Part shown: piece after piece, positions 1-9,914 of the stretch
Layout of the letters: each line of letters begins with the position of its first letter
Position numbering within the stretch: the stretch's first letter is position 1
Assembly: GCF_028745505.1 (NCBI RefSeq)
Contig: NZ_JAQZZL010000002.1
Span: 1,798,001-1,862,000, forward strand
Direction of reading: 5' to 3'
DNA length: 64,000 bases
Origin: Lentisphaera marina
GTDB lineage: Bacteria > Verrucomicrobiota > Lentisphaeria > Lentisphaerales > Lentisphaeraceae
Program-made: the position numbers and the translations under genes
The notes under the pieces: generated by a model
The model's database searches: none
Seen by the model: only the letters and a program-made list of their open reading frames with translations
Told to the model about the DNA's origin: nothing

Positions 1-215
1 GCTATAGAAATGGAGGCGTTCCAGAAACTATTCTTGAAAATGTAACTGGCCTGATTAGTCAAACTAATTCACCCGAATCGCTAGTACACGCTATTAAAAA
101 AAGTTGGCCACTTAAGTTCACCAATGAATATCAAATCAAAAATCACCTTAATAAATATTCTTCAAAAACGATTAACAAAAAATATTTAAAACTCTACGAG
201 GACTTAATTTGTTAA
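1..215 (+). CDS. Glycosyltransferase group 1 (GT4), C-terminal end, partial
   Basis: The reading frame is open from the window edge (first full codon at 3) to a TAA at 213-215, giving about 70 residues. It contains GGVPETILENVTGLI, the typical end of the nucleotide-sugar-binding half of GT4 enzymes (glycine-rich turn, then an acidic helix), followed by a helical tail. It would transfer a sugar to the growing surface polysaccharide at the cytoplasmic face. The next gene starts inside its last codons, which indicates translational coupling. The N-terminal part is outside the window, so donor and acceptor cannot be guessed. Confidence 0.75.
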   Translation, partial: YRNGGVPETILENVTGLISQTNSPESLVHAIKKSWPLKFTNEYQIKNHLNKYSSKTINKKYLKLYEDLIC

Positions 216-1267
216 CAAAAGACAAACTACCTTTTTTAAACTCTATCCACTATTTACGTGGTTTAGCTGCATTAATCGTAGTTCTAGAGCACGCTGTAGG
301 TAAAAGCGAATTTGAAAGGTTCAATTACTATTTTGGGTGGCTAGACCACCTGGGTATTTACGGGGTTGTGGTTTTTTTTCTAATTTCAGGCTTTGTCTTG
401 CCTTATTCTTTATACAAAGCTGATTATCAAATAAAAGATTTTAAAACGTTTTTTTACCGTCGACTCATTAGGATAGAACCCACTTATATTGCGTCTATTG
501 TGTTTAACTGTATCATTGTGATGCTTATAACGCGCTTGGCAACAAACGCGCCTCCTTGGTCTCCCGACACTTCACAAATACTTCTTCATTTAGGTTACCT
601 TATCCCATTCAGTAACTATGAATGGATTCAGGGGGTCTACTGGACTCTTGCAATAGAATTTCAATTCTATGTATTAATCGGTCTACTATTTCCTTTGATT
701 ACAGCACTTAAAACTAATTTAGCTAGTAAACTTCTTTTAGTTAACTGTTTTTCCATTCTAGTTTTATTTTCAGGAATAATTCCTAGTTTACAAATTTTAA
801 AGTACTCAGGTTTTTTTAGTTTAGGTTTAGTCGTATTCATCTTATTTATTCATCAAAAAAGTAAGCAATACAATATTATAAGTATTTTTTTGAGTGGCCT
901 TTTTTACCTAATTTTAAGTAAATCAGTTGATGTTAACTTTGTCGCACCATTACATAGTCTATTAATAAGCAGTATGTTCGCCGCGTTACTCATATTACAG
1001 TGGTCTCCAAAAATACATAATTTCAACAGATTCATATTATTTCTAGGTTCAATATCTTTTTCGTGGTATGTTACCCACCAAGCCTTAACGGCATTAATGG
1101 AACCTGCTGCTAGATTCATTAAAAATACACTTCCACAATTTAATATGATTATTAACTTCATTCCCCCTCTGACTATAGTTTTTTCAATTGCTGTTGCTTA
1201 TCTATTCTACAAATATGTAGAAATACCGTCGTTAAAATGGTCAAAGAAAATTAAAGAAACGCGCTAA
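209..1267 (+). CDS. Acyltransferase family 3 membrane protein (OafA-like)
   Basis: A 352-residue integral membrane protein with the acyltransferase-3 signature: YLRGLAALIVVLEHAV near residues 15-30 (Arg-Gly then His28), FFLISGFVLPYS near 55-66, FFYRRLIRIEP near 81-91 and WTLAIEFQFY near 144. About ten hydrophobic segments follow. Family members move acetyl or other acyl groups onto sugars of O-antigen or exopolysaccharide. The start is TTG at 209, supported by GAGGA at 198-202 with 6-nt spacing; it overlaps the upstream glycosyltransferase by 7 nt. No SGNH domain is attached. The exact acyl group and sugar are unknown. Confidence 0.85.
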   Translation: MLTKDKLPFLNSIHYLRGLAALIVVLEHAVGKSEFERFNYYFGWLDHLGIYGVVVFFLISGFVLPYSLYKADYQIKDFKTFFYRRLIRIEPTYIASIVFNCIIVMLITRLATNAPPWSPDTSQILLHLGYLIPFSNYEWIQGVYWTLAIEFQFYVLIGLLFPLITALKTNLASKLLLVNCFSILVLFSGIIPSLQILKYSGFFSLGLVVFILFIHQKSKQYNIISIFLSGLFYLILSKSVDVNFVAPLHSLLISSMFAALLILQWSPKIHNFNRFILFLGSISFSWYVTHQALTALMEPAARFIKNTLPQFNMIINFIPPLTIVFSIAVAYLFYKYVEIPSLKWSKKIKETR

Positions 1268-2187
1268 TGATATCTGTGTATCGACAGTTAGATTTTTTTC
1301 GAGGTCAATACTTAAAAAAACACCTTATTAATCGAGGTCGACTCAAAAATAAACTGAGTCAACATTTTGCTAAAAAAATTAAGGCGGACTTAAACAAGCT
1401 ATACAATCAAAAATTAAAACTCCCAGCTAATCGACAAGTAAGCGGCATCCCTGTGTCACTAACTTCATGGGCTCCACGTGTAAATAGTCTTCCTTTAACT
1501 CTACTTTCAATTTTACATCAAAGTATAATACCAAAAAATATTTATGTATGGATTAGCCACGAAGACCGGAACAACTTTAGTGATTTTGCAAAGTTATTTA
1601 AACCCTACGGAGTTATATTTCAATATGTGGAAAATTTGGGACCTCATAAAAAATGGTACCCAATGATTAAAGAAACAGATCATCAATCATTTGTCATATG
1701 TGATGATGATACCTTTTACCCCCGAACTTGGTTTGCAAATTTGATCGACCCTATAAAAGAATCTCCCGTCAATGAAGTAATTGCCCACCGTTGCCATCGT
1801 ATGATTCTTAAAAACAATAAACTTTTACCCTATAATAGTTGGGAACAAAATTTAACTGGTTCAAACTCCTCTGCAAAGGACTTATTCCCTACAGGTTGTG
1901 GCGGCGTTTATATTCCTCGTGAAATTTTCTCTGAAGATTTTATTAATCTAGAACTCATTTTAAAGCTATGCCCAAGGGCGGATGATATATGGCTTAAGTT
2001 TGCAGCACTATATGCAGGAATAAAAACTCGAAAAACAGCTTATGACTTCATTCCAATCGAAGAAGTTTCTACAGAGGTATCATCTCTAATGAATAGTAAC
2101 ATTTTAGAAAATGAAAACGACAAGCAATTAAAAGAGCTTGTAAATCATTTTGAAACTCCCTTAGCGGAATTATTACAAATAAATTAA
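1267..2187 (+). CDS. Glycosyltransferase-like protein with GT-A fold
   Basis: A 306-residue soluble protein. Residues from about 60 on read like a GT-A glycosyltransferase: a beta strand with SLTSWAPRV, a following helix LPLTLLSILHQS, and an acidic ICDDDTFYP motif near residue 145 that fits the metal/nucleotide-binding DxD. A later CGGVYIPREIF and RADDIWLKF resemble the acceptor-side motifs of GT2-like enzymes. The first 55 residues are basic and probably helical. The ATG overlaps the previous stop (TAATG). It belongs to the polysaccharide operon; linkage and donor cannot be deduced. Confidence 0.65.
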   Translation: MISVYRQLDFFRGQYLKKHLINRGRLKNKLSQHFAKKIKADLNKLYNQKLKLPANRQVSGIPVSLTSWAPRVNSLPLTLLSILHQSIIPKNIYVWISHEDRNNFSDFAKLFKPYGVIFQYVENLGPHKKWYPMIKETDHQSFVICDDDTFYPRTWFANLIDPIKESPVNEVIAHRCHRMILKNNKLLPYNSWEQNLTGSNSSAKDLFPTGCGGVYIPREIFSEDFINLELILKLCPRADDIWLKFAALYAGIKTRKTAYDFIPIEEVSTEVSSLMNSNILENENDKQLKELVNHFETPLAELLQIN

Positions 2188-2199
2188 AACTGAATTCAC

Positions 2200-3120
2200 A
2201 TGTCTACAAAAACAAATCCACATATTGGCATAATTACCATCGCATGTGGCAAAGAAAAATATTATAAACAAGCTTTAAATCTTGCTATATCAATAAAGGT
2301 AAACATGCCATCACTACCTATCTCTCTCATTACTGACCGAGAAGAAATAGATGATAAATACTTCGACAATAAAATAGCTATCAACTCAAGCTATGGTATT
2401 GGAGTTGTTCAAAAAATATTTATTGATGAATATACCCCTTATGAAGAAACACTTTTTCTAGATTCTGATTGTATTGTATGTAAGGATTTTTCAGAACAAC
2501 TTGAAAATATTAGAGGATTTGATTTTTCACCAGTCTGCTCTACCTATTTAACTAAAAATCAATCGGATGATTATATTGATAATTTAGAGATGACACTCTC
2601 TAAATTAAACAGTAACACTCTCCCCAAATTCAATGGCGGATTGTACTATTTCAAGAAAAAATCAACTTTAAGTAAAAAGGTATTTAAAATCGCTAAAGAA
2701 TTTCTTGTTAATTATAAATCTTACGGTGTTAAAAACTTTGATGCTGCTGGCCCTAACGAAGAAACTATTTTCAGTCTTAGTTTAGCTCAACTTGGGATAA
2801 ATAAACTTTATGATGATAAAGGCTTTTTCATGCAGACTACTAATAATATCAAAGACTTTTCTATAAGCCCTATCGATGGAAACTGTTCATTCATTAAAAA
2901 TGGCATTCACGTTCAGCCAGCAATTTGCCACTTCATACGATCTAATACATATAATCATCATTACCTTAGGTGTGAATTAATTCTTAAAAAGCATGTCGGT
3001 GAACTCAATAGTATTGTCAAATTACTAACGTCTTATACAAACTATATTAGGTACACTTCTATTTACCTTCTAAAAAAATTATATTTTATACTACTTCATA
3101 AACATCGAAGCAATAATTAA
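2200..3120 (+). CDS. Nucleotide-diphospho-sugar transferase (GT8-like)
   Basis: A 306-residue protein starting HIGIITIACGKEKYYKQA, a first beta strand of the GT-A fold. The motif LFLDSDCIV near residues 87-95 is the DxD metal site, placed as in GT8-type enzymes, and FNGGLYYFKK near 145-155 is the usual strand after it. The C-terminal 40 residues are basic and hydrophobic, suggesting loose membrane attachment. It follows the previous gene after 12 nt and is in the same transcription unit. Family assignment is by motif only; retaining versus inverting chemistry is not established. Confidence 0.65.
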   Translation: MSTKTNPHIGIITIACGKEKYYKQALNLAISIKVNMPSLPISLITDREEIDDKYFDNKIAINSSYGIGVVQKIFIDEYTPYEETLFLDSDCIVCKDFSEQLENIRGFDFSPVCSTYLTKNQSDDYIDNLEMTLSKLNSNTLPKFNGGLYYFKKKSTLSKKVFKIAKEFLVNYKSYGVKNFDAAGPNEETIFSLSLAQLGINKLYDDKGFFMQTTNNIKDFSISPIDGNCSFIKNGIHVQPAICHFIRSNTYNHHYLRCELILKKHVGELNSIVKLLTSYTNYIRYTSIYLLKKLYFILLHKHRSNN

Positions 3121-3144
3121 TGCTTTTCAAATAAGTTAATCAAT

Positions 3145-4077
3145 ATGAAGATAAGTATAATTATACCTACATTCAATCGTGCACAATATTTGAAAGAATG
3201 TTTTGATTCGATTATGAAACAGAACTTTCACGCCTATGAAGTTATCTTAGTAGATGATAACTCTCAGGATTCGACCTTAGACTTTTGTGAATCTCAAAAA
3301 AATGTTTTTCAAAAAAAACAAATAAGTTTAGTTATTTTGAAATCTGATAAAAATAATGGCGCACAAGTAGCTCGTAATCGTGGGATTAAAGCATGCTCAG
3401 GTACACATTTAATGTTTATGGATTCTGATGACGTCTTAAAAAACGATGCTCTACAGAAATTCAAAAATGCTTTTGAAAAAAACAAAGTTGACTTTGTTTA
3501 CAGCCAAGTTATAAAAACGTCCTCTGACTTAACTCCTCTAAGTTCGCAAGTGGTGGGTGCACGATATAACCAAAACTCGAAAGAGTTGAGTGGATATCAT
3601 TGGCAAACTATGGGTGCAGTATATACTCGAGAGTTAATTGAGAAAGTAGGTTTATGGAATGAAGCTCTCACAGGCTCACAAGACTGGGAGTATCAGGCTC
3701 GAGTTAAAATACATGCTCGATCGTCATTTTTTATAAATGAAGTGCTTGCTTACTGGCGGCAACACGACGGAGAACGTGTTGGCACCTCAAAATTCAGAGC
3801 TGATTATATCCAGAGTGTAATTTTAGCTTGTGAAAGTATAAGAGCACATGCGAAAAAATACGGTTTGAATAATGCCACATTAGAATGGTCCTTAGCAAAA
3901 CGTTTATGTTTACATGCATTAGAATATAAGATTAATGACTCGAAAAACTATAACGATGTATCAAGAATCATTTCAACTTACAAACAATTAAATTGGTTTC
4001 AAAGAATATTACTCAATCTATTAATTAAATTACCCAAGCCCATAGCATCTATCTTTTGGCAGAGATGTGTTAAGTGA
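3145..4077 (+). CDS. Glycosyltransferase family 2
   Basis: A 310-residue GT2 enzyme. It starts with the canonical ISIIIPTFNRAQYLKECFDS, then VILVDDNSQDST for nucleotide binding, a conserved ARNRGI helix and MDSDD near residue 95 as the DxD. LTGSQDWEYQAR near 180 carries the catalytic-region ED/QDW type motif. It likely adds one sugar to the repeat unit from a nucleotide-sugar donor at the inner face of the membrane. The last bases overlap the next gene by 4 nt (GTGA), showing co-translation. Confidence 0.85.
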   Translation: MKISIIIPTFNRAQYLKECFDSIMKQNFHAYEVILVDDNSQDSTLDFCESQKNVFQKKQISLVILKSDKNNGAQVARNRGIKACSGTHLMFMDSDDVLKNDALQKFKNAFEKNKVDFVYSQVIKTSSDLTPLSSQVVGARYNQNSKELSGYHWQTMGAVYTRELIEKVGLWNEALTGSQDWEYQARVKIHARSSFFINEVLAYWRQHDGERVGTSKFRADYIQSVILACESIRAHAKKYGLNNATLEWSLAKRLCLHALEYKINDSKNYNDVSRIISTYKQLNWFQRILLNLLIKLPKPIASIFWQRCVK

Positions 4078-5258
4078 AGATGTGGATTTGTTCGCAGATA
4101 GAAGCTAGAGAGCATTATGCCATACCTAGAATGCTCCATAAAAATGGGCAATTAGATTCTCTATATACTGATTTCTGGTGTTCAAATTTTTGGTCAGTAA
4201 CAAATTTTATGCCAAAGCCATTTAAGGCTTTAGGTAACCGATACCATGATGACTTAGCTGATACAAAAGTTTACAAAACAAATTTGAACTCATTAACCTG
4301 GAAGTTATACCAGAAGAAATATTTGAATCAATACCAATATTTCCAAGATCGAGGTGAAAAATTTTCGCTAAATTTACAAAGGAAATTTAAAAAACGTGAC
4401 CTTTCTCATATTAGTCACTTTTTTGGCTACGATACTGGTTTTTTAGAAGCCGCTTCCTATTGTAAATCACAAGGGCTAAAAACTGTCTTAGGACAAATGG
4501 ATCCCGGGATAGTTGAACAAGAACTAATCTATCAGGAAAGAAAAAAATGGCCTGGGTGGGAAGAAAAGTGCGAAATTGTACCCAAATTTTATAATGATAG
4601 AAGAAAAAAAGAATGGAAAATCGCTGATGTCATTGTTGTTAATTCTAGATGGTCACAAGACGCACTCATAAAGCAAGGTGTTGAAAAAGAAAAAATCAAA
4701 ATCATTCCTCTTGCATATGAAGCTTCTCAAAATTTTAAAAATAGAAAACCTCCAATAAAAACGATACAAAAACTAAAAGTTTTGTGGCTTGGTTCAGTGA
4801 TATTACGAAAAGGTATTCAATATCTACTAGAAGCTGCAAGAAGCTTACCAGAAATAGAGTTTACTATTGCTGGCCCCGTACTTATAAACGCTGAGATAGT
4901 CAAACAATCCCCAACAAATATAAAATTTCTTGGGAAGGTTGAACGCCATACAACTGAAGCATTATACTCATCTCATGACCTCTTCATTTTACCCACACTC
5001 TCCGATGGTTTTGCCATAACACAAATCGAGGCTTTAGCTCATGGACTTCCTGTAATCGCAACCGATAAATGTGGTAGTGTTGTTAAGCATGGGACAGATG
5101 GTTTAATCATTAAAAGTTCCAGTTCTGAAGCTATACAAAGTGCACTCATTACTTTAAACAAAGATCGGTCAATGTTAAAACACTTACAAAGTAACACTTT
5201 ATTTAAAGCGCAAAACTATAACATAAATAAAGTTTGTGAATTTTATAAAAACCTCTAG
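4074..5258 (+). CDS. Glycosyltransferase family 4
   Basis: A 394-residue GT-B enzyme. The C-terminal Rossmann half holds KVLWLGSVILRKGIQYLLEA (about 240), FTIAGPV, and TLSDGFAITQIEALAHGLPV (about 317-336), the GT4 donor-binding block in which the first acidic residue is Asp rather than Glu. VVNSRWSQDALIKQG and the IIPLAYE strand sit at the domain junction. The start is GTG at 4074 overlapping the previous stop; an ATG at 4080 is possible. It is part of the polysaccharide operon, and its substrate is unknown. Confidence 0.85.
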   Translation: MKMWICSQIEAREHYAIPRMLHKNGQLDSLYTDFWCSNFWSVTNFMPKPFKALGNRYHDDLADTKVYKTNLNSLTWKLYQKKYLNQYQYFQDRGEKFSLNLQRKFKKRDLSHISHFFGYDTGFLEAASYCKSQGLKTVLGQMDPGIVEQELIYQERKKWPGWEEKCEIVPKFYNDRRKKEWKIADVIVVNSRWSQDALIKQGVEKEKIKIIPLAYEASQNFKNRKPPIKTIQKLKVLWLGSVILRKGIQYLLEAARSLPEIEFTIAGPVLINAEIVKQSPTNIKFLGKVERHTTEALYSSHDLFILPTLSDGFAITQIEALAHGLPVIATDKCGSVVKHGTDGLIIKSSSSEAIQSALITLNKDRSMLKHLQSNTLFKAQNYNINKVCEFYKNL

Positions 5259-5267
5259 ACACATATT

Positions 5268-6617
5268 ATGACACCTCTTCCATTTATGTTTTTTGTTAAT
5301 ATTCTTACATGCATACTTTTATCTATAAACATACTTGTTAATTGGAAAAAACCTTTAGCCATCATACGCTTAACAATAATTGCCACAATCAGTTTTTGGT
5401 ATCTCGGGGATATAATTTACACAGACAATAATTTAATCAATGATAATCATACTCCACTAAGCATTGAAACCTCTCTAATGCAAATTTTCATTATTTTGGT
5501 ATCCTACTTCATTATAAGTAGTTTATTCGAAAAAAAACTTTATATGAAAATTAGTCTTTCACAAAAAGACGCTATAAAAGTTGAACAGCAAAATCACGAA
5601 CAAGACCTTATAAAGATATTCTACTTTATTTTATATTCATGGTTGATTTTGTTTTTTATCGCTCAATATAACTCAGGATTTAAAGTAGTTGCAAGCATTC
5701 TCCCCCCTCTTAGTGACGACTACGTAAACCTATGGCGTAGAGGTCGTTTCGGGGGTGCCATGGGCTTTCTCATTTCTACAGGAGGTTATATACACATATT
5801 TCTTTCTTCCATGTTTGGACTTTTCTTTATCATAAGCAAAAACAGAAAAATAAAAAAATATAGTTTAATCATGATCTGTCTTTCATGGCCCTATTTTTTC
5901 TTTGGCGTTGGTCGTAATATCATGTTAGCCGTTTCTCTTCCTGGCATAATAGCTTATATAATATTTTATAAACATAGTAAAGTACAAAAAACTCTCATAT
6001 TATTTATCCTTTTGATATTTTTTCATATATGGTTTTCCTTTGTACTTAGTGCACGTAAATCAGGCGTTGCCCATACTTTTAAACACCAAGGAATCGATGC
6101 TTCATCATACGCGAATAAAAAACACCTTGGTTTAGATATGTTTAAAGAGCTTTGTTACATTAATGAATTTATAAATCGAGGGGATATTGAATTAAAATGG
6201 GGCCAAGGCTATCTTGCACAAGCTCTTAATATTGTCCCTCGAGCGATTTGGCCTAACAAACCTGCCATTGGTATAGATTATTCGCTACTAAGAGGCGCTA
6301 CACTCAGCAGCGAAAACGAAGTTAGTCATACCGTCTCTTTAGGTTTAATCGGCCAAGGAGTTATTGAATTTGGCCAATACCTTGGTTGTTTTGTAGTCGC
6401 ATGGTTACTATCAATTTGGTCGTATTTTTTATCACACTTTTGGCATAAAAGGTACAACATTTTATATCTCACCTTATTTCTTGTAGGCTTGAGCTTAAGT
6501 TTTAATTGTGGTAGAGAAATCACCTTACTTGTTTTGTTCCCATTTATATTTGGCTTTATATTTCTCAAATTCTATGAGAAACAATCTCGTTCACGAAACA
6601 GAGTATTAGTATGGTAG
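5268..6617 (+). CDS. O-antigen/oligosaccharide repeat-unit polymerase (Wzy-like)
   Basis: A 449-residue polytopic membrane protein with about eleven hydrophobic segments and a long central hydrophilic loop (about residues 265-340). In the loop lies PRAIWPNKPAIGIDYSL, which resembles the conserved loop of OAntigen-polymerase families; FFGVGRNIMLAV is another typical membrane-edge motif. Wzy proteins polymerise lipid-linked repeat units at the periplasmic face. Only one such gene is present, as expected for a Wzy-dependent cluster. Sequence identity between Wzy proteins is always low, so this call rests on topology, loop motif and context. Confidence 0.7.
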   Translation: MTPLPFMFFVNILTCILLSINILVNWKKPLAIIRLTIIATISFWYLGDIIYTDNNLINDNHTPLSIETSLMQIFIILVSYFIISSLFEKKLYMKISLSQKDAIKVEQQNHEQDLIKIFYFILYSWLILFFIAQYNSGFKVVASILPPLSDDYVNLWRRGRFGGAMGFLISTGGYIHIFLSSMFGLFFIISKNRKIKKYSLIMICLSWPYFFFGVGRNIMLAVSLPGIIAYIIFYKHSKVQKTLILFILLIFFHIWFSFVLSARKSGVAHTFKHQGIDASSYANKKHLGLDMFKELCYINEFINRGDIELKWGQGYLAQALNIVPRAIWPNKPAIGIDYSLLRGATLSSENEVSHTVSLGLIGQGVIEFGQYLGCFVVAWLLSIWSYFLSHFWHKRYNILYLTLFLVGLSLSFNCGREITLLVLFPFIFGFIFLKFYEKQSRSRNRVLVW

Positions 6618-7834
6618 GTTTAATGTTTCACCGCTTTGGCCCCTACCATTTAGCACGATTACAAGCTGCTATAGATTCTTGTAATCAAAAGATAATTGGT
6701 TTAGAGTTATCTCAATCTGACTCGATCTATAAATGGGATAAAACTCAAAGTGAATTACCAATTATCACTATTTTCGAGCGGGAAGATATTTTAAAAATGC
6801 CTGGCAAAAAAATATACAAAGGTATAAAAAACACTATAAAAAAGCATCAATTAAGTGCTCTTGCAGTCCAAGGTTGGACACCTTGGGGTATTGCGGGAAT
6901 TTTAGCCGCCCGCGATTTAAATATTCCCATTATTTTAATGTCCGAATCCAACCAACATGATTTTAAACGCCATCCTTTAAAAGAATTTCTCAAAAAGCTA
7001 AGTCTAAAGTTATGTGATACTGCTCTTGTTGGTGGAGAAAGCCATAAAAAATACCTCATGAGTTTAGGCTTCCCTACTAAGCACATTTTTAAGGGCTATG
7101 ATGCTATTGATAATAAATATTTCCAAGATCAATCTCAGCAAATTAACTATTCAATAGAAAGCACCGAAATTAAATTAGGCCTTCACAAAGGTTTTTTTCT
7201 TTCTTCTAATCGCTTTATTGAAAAAAAGAACCTTTTTAGACTCATTGATGCTTACAGTAAATACCGACAAAAAAAATCTTCACCACAAAATTTAGTTATG
7301 TTAGGTGATGGTGAGCTGAAAAATGAAATCCTATCTTATATTCAAGAAAAAGAGATTCCCTATTATACTCACAAATCATCTTCAATGTTAAATGACTCAG
7401 AAGGTTTCATCTACTTACCTGGTTTTATGCAATATGATGAATTACCTTTGTTCTATAGCCTCGCGAAATGCTTTGTTCATGTTAGTACAACCGAACAATG
7501 GGGCTTAGTCGTCAATGAAGCCATGGCCTCAAGTCTACCCATCATTCTTTCAAAAACATGCGGCTGTTCTAGTGAATTATTTGACGGTAACGGCTACCTC
7601 ATTGACCCCTATTCGGTCGACGAAATTTTTCAGGCTCTCCAACAAATTGATGACTTGTCTACAAAAGAACTTATGAATTTTGAAAAACAATCAAATTCGA
7701 TAATTGAAAATTGGGGGCCACAAAAATTTGGGTCCTCGTTTAACAAAGCTCTCGGTGCTGTTCAAACATCTTCAAGTGATAGACATATAATCATAAAATA
7801 TATACTCAAATCATATTTGCAGTTAATCAAGTAA
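6611..7834 (+). CDS. Glycosyltransferase family 4
   Basis: A 407-residue GT-B enzyme. The N-terminal half begins MFHRFGPYHLARLQAA; the C-terminal half shows FFLSSNRFIEKKNLFRLIDA (about 198-217), the LGDGEL strand, and STTEQWGLVVNEAMASSLPI (about 296-315), which contains the E-x7-E donor motif. CGCSSELFDGNGYLIDP closes the domain. The ATG overlaps the stop of the polymerase gene by 7 nt, so the genes are translationally coupled. It likely assembles the repeat unit; the sugar is unknown. Confidence 0.85.
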   Translation: MVGLMFHRFGPYHLARLQAAIDSCNQKIIGLELSQSDSIYKWDKTQSELPIITIFEREDILKMPGKKIYKGIKNTIKKHQLSALAVQGWTPWGIAGILAARDLNIPIILMSESNQHDFKRHPLKEFLKKLSLKLCDTALVGGESHKKYLMSLGFPTKHIFKGYDAIDNKYFQDQSQQINYSIESTEIKLGLHKGFFLSSNRFIEKKNLFRLIDAYSKYRQKKSSPQNLVMLGDGELKNEILSYIQEKEIPYYTHKSSSMLNDSEGFIYLPGFMQYDELPLFYSLAKCFVHVSTTEQWGLVVNEAMASSLPIILSKTCGCSSELFDGNGYLIDPYSVDEIFQALQQIDDLSTKELMNFEKQSNSIIENWGPQKFGSSFNKALGAVQTSSSDRHIIIKYILKSYLQLIK

Positions 7835-8781
7835 TGGTTCATGCCGTTAACATAGGACGACTAGGAGCAGCTATTGCCATTCTTTTTCTCCATACAGTAC
7901 TGGCATCTAAATGGGGTTCATACGGAAATATTGGTCGTTTTGCAGTCCCATTTTTCACTATTACTTCTTGTTATTTCACCTTGAACACGGCATTAAGTAG
8001 CTCATCTTTTAAGGAATTTATTTACAAACGCATTAAAAAAATTTATTTAGTTTTTTTAATTTGGAACTGCATCTATTTTTTCATTCGCTTTTGTACCTAC
8101 GAAATCCTACTGAAACAAGATGCATCACTCCTATTTGAAAATTTTTTTATGATTTTATTTATCAATGGCTTTGCACATCATTTATGGTTTTTACCCTTCA
8201 TTTTCATTTGTTCAATAGTCCTCTACCTCAGCACACGATATCTACGTAAAGAAGGTGAACTCACATGGTTTTGGCGCATTTCATTTTCTATATTAATTCT
8301 TTTATCATATCATTTTGATTTATTAATTAACCTCAGTAGCAACTACGTTTTAATATTATCACATAATACTTTACCAGCTCTTGCTGCTTCCTTTTTAATA
8401 AAAAAAAATAATCGAATCGCACAATATAACTCTATGTTATTATTTCTTTTTTTGTACTTATTTTTCAGCTCATTATTTATCAAATATAGCTACATAGTCT
8501 ATAATTTGAGCGGAATCATTTTATTTGTTTATTGCTTGAACTCACCATTAATATTATCCAAGAAACATAGTAAAATTGTTTCTACAGTAAGTTTTGGTAT
8601 TTACCTCAATCATATCTTATTTGTAGAAGGCATTCAAAAAATATCATTTAAATTTTTTAATCTAAAAGATACTTTCAGTACTTACCTTTTAATTTTCATA
8701 CTAAGCCTGCTAATGTCGGTATCATTTTGCTTTATTGTAGATAAGTTGAAATTGAAAATTCTAAATGGAGTCGTTCAATGA
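7834..8781 (+). CDS. Acyltransferase family 3 membrane protein
   Basis: A 315-residue protein with about ten membrane segments. It starts VNIGRLGAAIAILFLHTVLA, in which the Arg and His of the acyltransferase-3 first helix are kept, and FIYKRIKKIYLVFLIW follows as the usual basic RR-type motif after helix 2. HHLWFLPFIFICS and LNHILFVEG are further family-like elements. It is shorter than OafA and lacks an extra catalytic domain, more like the intercellular-adhesin or WecH type. Its ATG overlaps the previous stop (TAATG) and its end overlaps the next ATG. Confidence 0.75.
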   Translation: MVHAVNIGRLGAAIAILFLHTVLASKWGSYGNIGRFAVPFFTITSCYFTLNTALSSSSFKEFIYKRIKKIYLVFLIWNCIYFFIRFCTYEILLKQDASLLFENFFMILFINGFAHHLWFLPFIFICSIVLYLSTRYLRKEGELTWFWRISFSILILLSYHFDLLINLSSNYVLILSHNTLPALAASFLIKKNNRIAQYNSMLLFLFLYLFFSSLFIKYSYIVYNLSGIILFVYCLNSPLILSKKHSKIVSTVSFGIYLNHILFVEGIQKISFKFFNLKDTFSTYLLIFILSLLMSVSFCFIVDKLKLKILNGVVQ

Positions 8782-9914
8782 AAATTGCACAATTAACGCC
8801 TTCTTTATCTAATGCAGGTGGTGGTGTCTCAAAAGTTGTCATTGAGCTAGCCTCAAATTTAAAAAACAATACTGATGTATTTATACATTTATTTTCATCC
8901 GATAAACCTTGCTTAAACGAAGTTCATATTCAACACCATTTTTCAAAACCACATGGCCCAAAAAGTTTTTCATTTTCCAATGAACTCACCTCTCAACTAT
9001 TAAATTTTTCTCCTGATTTAATCCACCTACATGGTATTTGGATGTATCACCAATTGGCATCATTTCTTTGGCAAAAAAAGACCAATAAAGCTGTAATTAT
9101 AAGTCCCCATGGTATGCTTGACTCATGGGCTATACAAAATTCGAAATGGAAAAAATGGCTTATCAGTAAATTATTTGCCAATCGTTCACTTCAAGCCGCC
9201 AATTGTATTCATGCCTTATGTGAAGCAGAATACCTTGCAATAAGAAATTATGGAATCACTGCCCCCGTCTGCATTATCCCTAATGCCGTCGATCTCCCCA
9301 AAGCCAGCTCTTATCAACAAGCTCCTTGGAATCAAAACAATAAAAAAACCTGTCTTTATCTTGGACGTATACACCCAAAGAAAGGTCTTATCAATTTAAT
9401 TAATGCTTGGGACAAAAAACTTCTCGAAAATTGGCAACTAATCATAGCCGGTTGGTCGGAAAATGATCACGAACAAGAAATCAAAGACTTAATTAAATCA
9501 AGAAGCTTACAAACTGAGATTATCCTCATTGGGGCTGTCTTCGACAAAGATAAGCAAGCTGCCTATCAAAATGCTGATGCCTTTATTCTTCCTTCATACA
9601 GTGAAGGTTTACCTATGACTATTTTAGAAGCGTGGTCATATAAACTGCCAGTTTTAATGACCGAAGCCTGTAACCTTCCAGAAGGCTTTGAAAATAATTG
9701 CGCCATTAAGATTGCTCCTTCTACATCCTCAATAGAGAAAGGCCTAAATGAGCTCGCTTCGATGTCTCCTCAAGAACTAAATTCTATGGGAGAAAAATCC
9801 TTTAAATTAGTAAAAGAGCGCTTTACATGGACATCCGTTTCATCTACTTTTCACTCTGTATATAAATGGTGTATTAATGGTAAAAACATCCCCGATTGTG
9901 TAAGGTTAAACTAA
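8778..9914 (+). CDS. Glycosyltransferase family 4
   Basis: A 378-residue GT-B enzyme with the full GT4 pattern: QLTPSLSNAGGGVSKVVIEL at the N terminus (glycine-rich acceptor loop), LIHLHGIWMYHQLA, HGMLDSWA, IPNAVDLPK at the hinge, LYLGRIHPKKGLINLINAW (about 194-212) and YSEGLPMTILEAWSYKLPVL (about 275-294) with E-x7-E. It begins by ATGA overlap with the upstream acyltransferase and its stop overlaps the ATG of the acetyltransferase downstream. It is probably a WcaL/WcaI-type transferase, but the sugar cannot be read from sequence. Confidence 0.88.
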   Translation: MKIAQLTPSLSNAGGGVSKVVIELASNLKNNTDVFIHLFSSDKPCLNEVHIQHHFSKPHGPKSFSFSNELTSQLLNFSPDLIHLHGIWMYHQLASFLWQKKTNKAVIISPHGMLDSWAIQNSKWKKWLISKLFANRSLQAANCIHALCEAEYLAIRNYGITAPVCIIPNAVDLPKASSYQQAPWNQNNKKTCLYLGRIHPKKGLINLINAWDKKLLENWQLIIAGWSENDHEQEIKDLIKSRSLQTEIILIGAVFDKDKQAAYQNADAFILPSYSEGLPMTILEAWSYKLPVLMTEACNLPEGFENNCAIKIAPSTSSIEKGLNELASMSPQELNSMGEKSFKLVKERFTWTSVSSTFHSVYKWCINGKNIPDCVRLN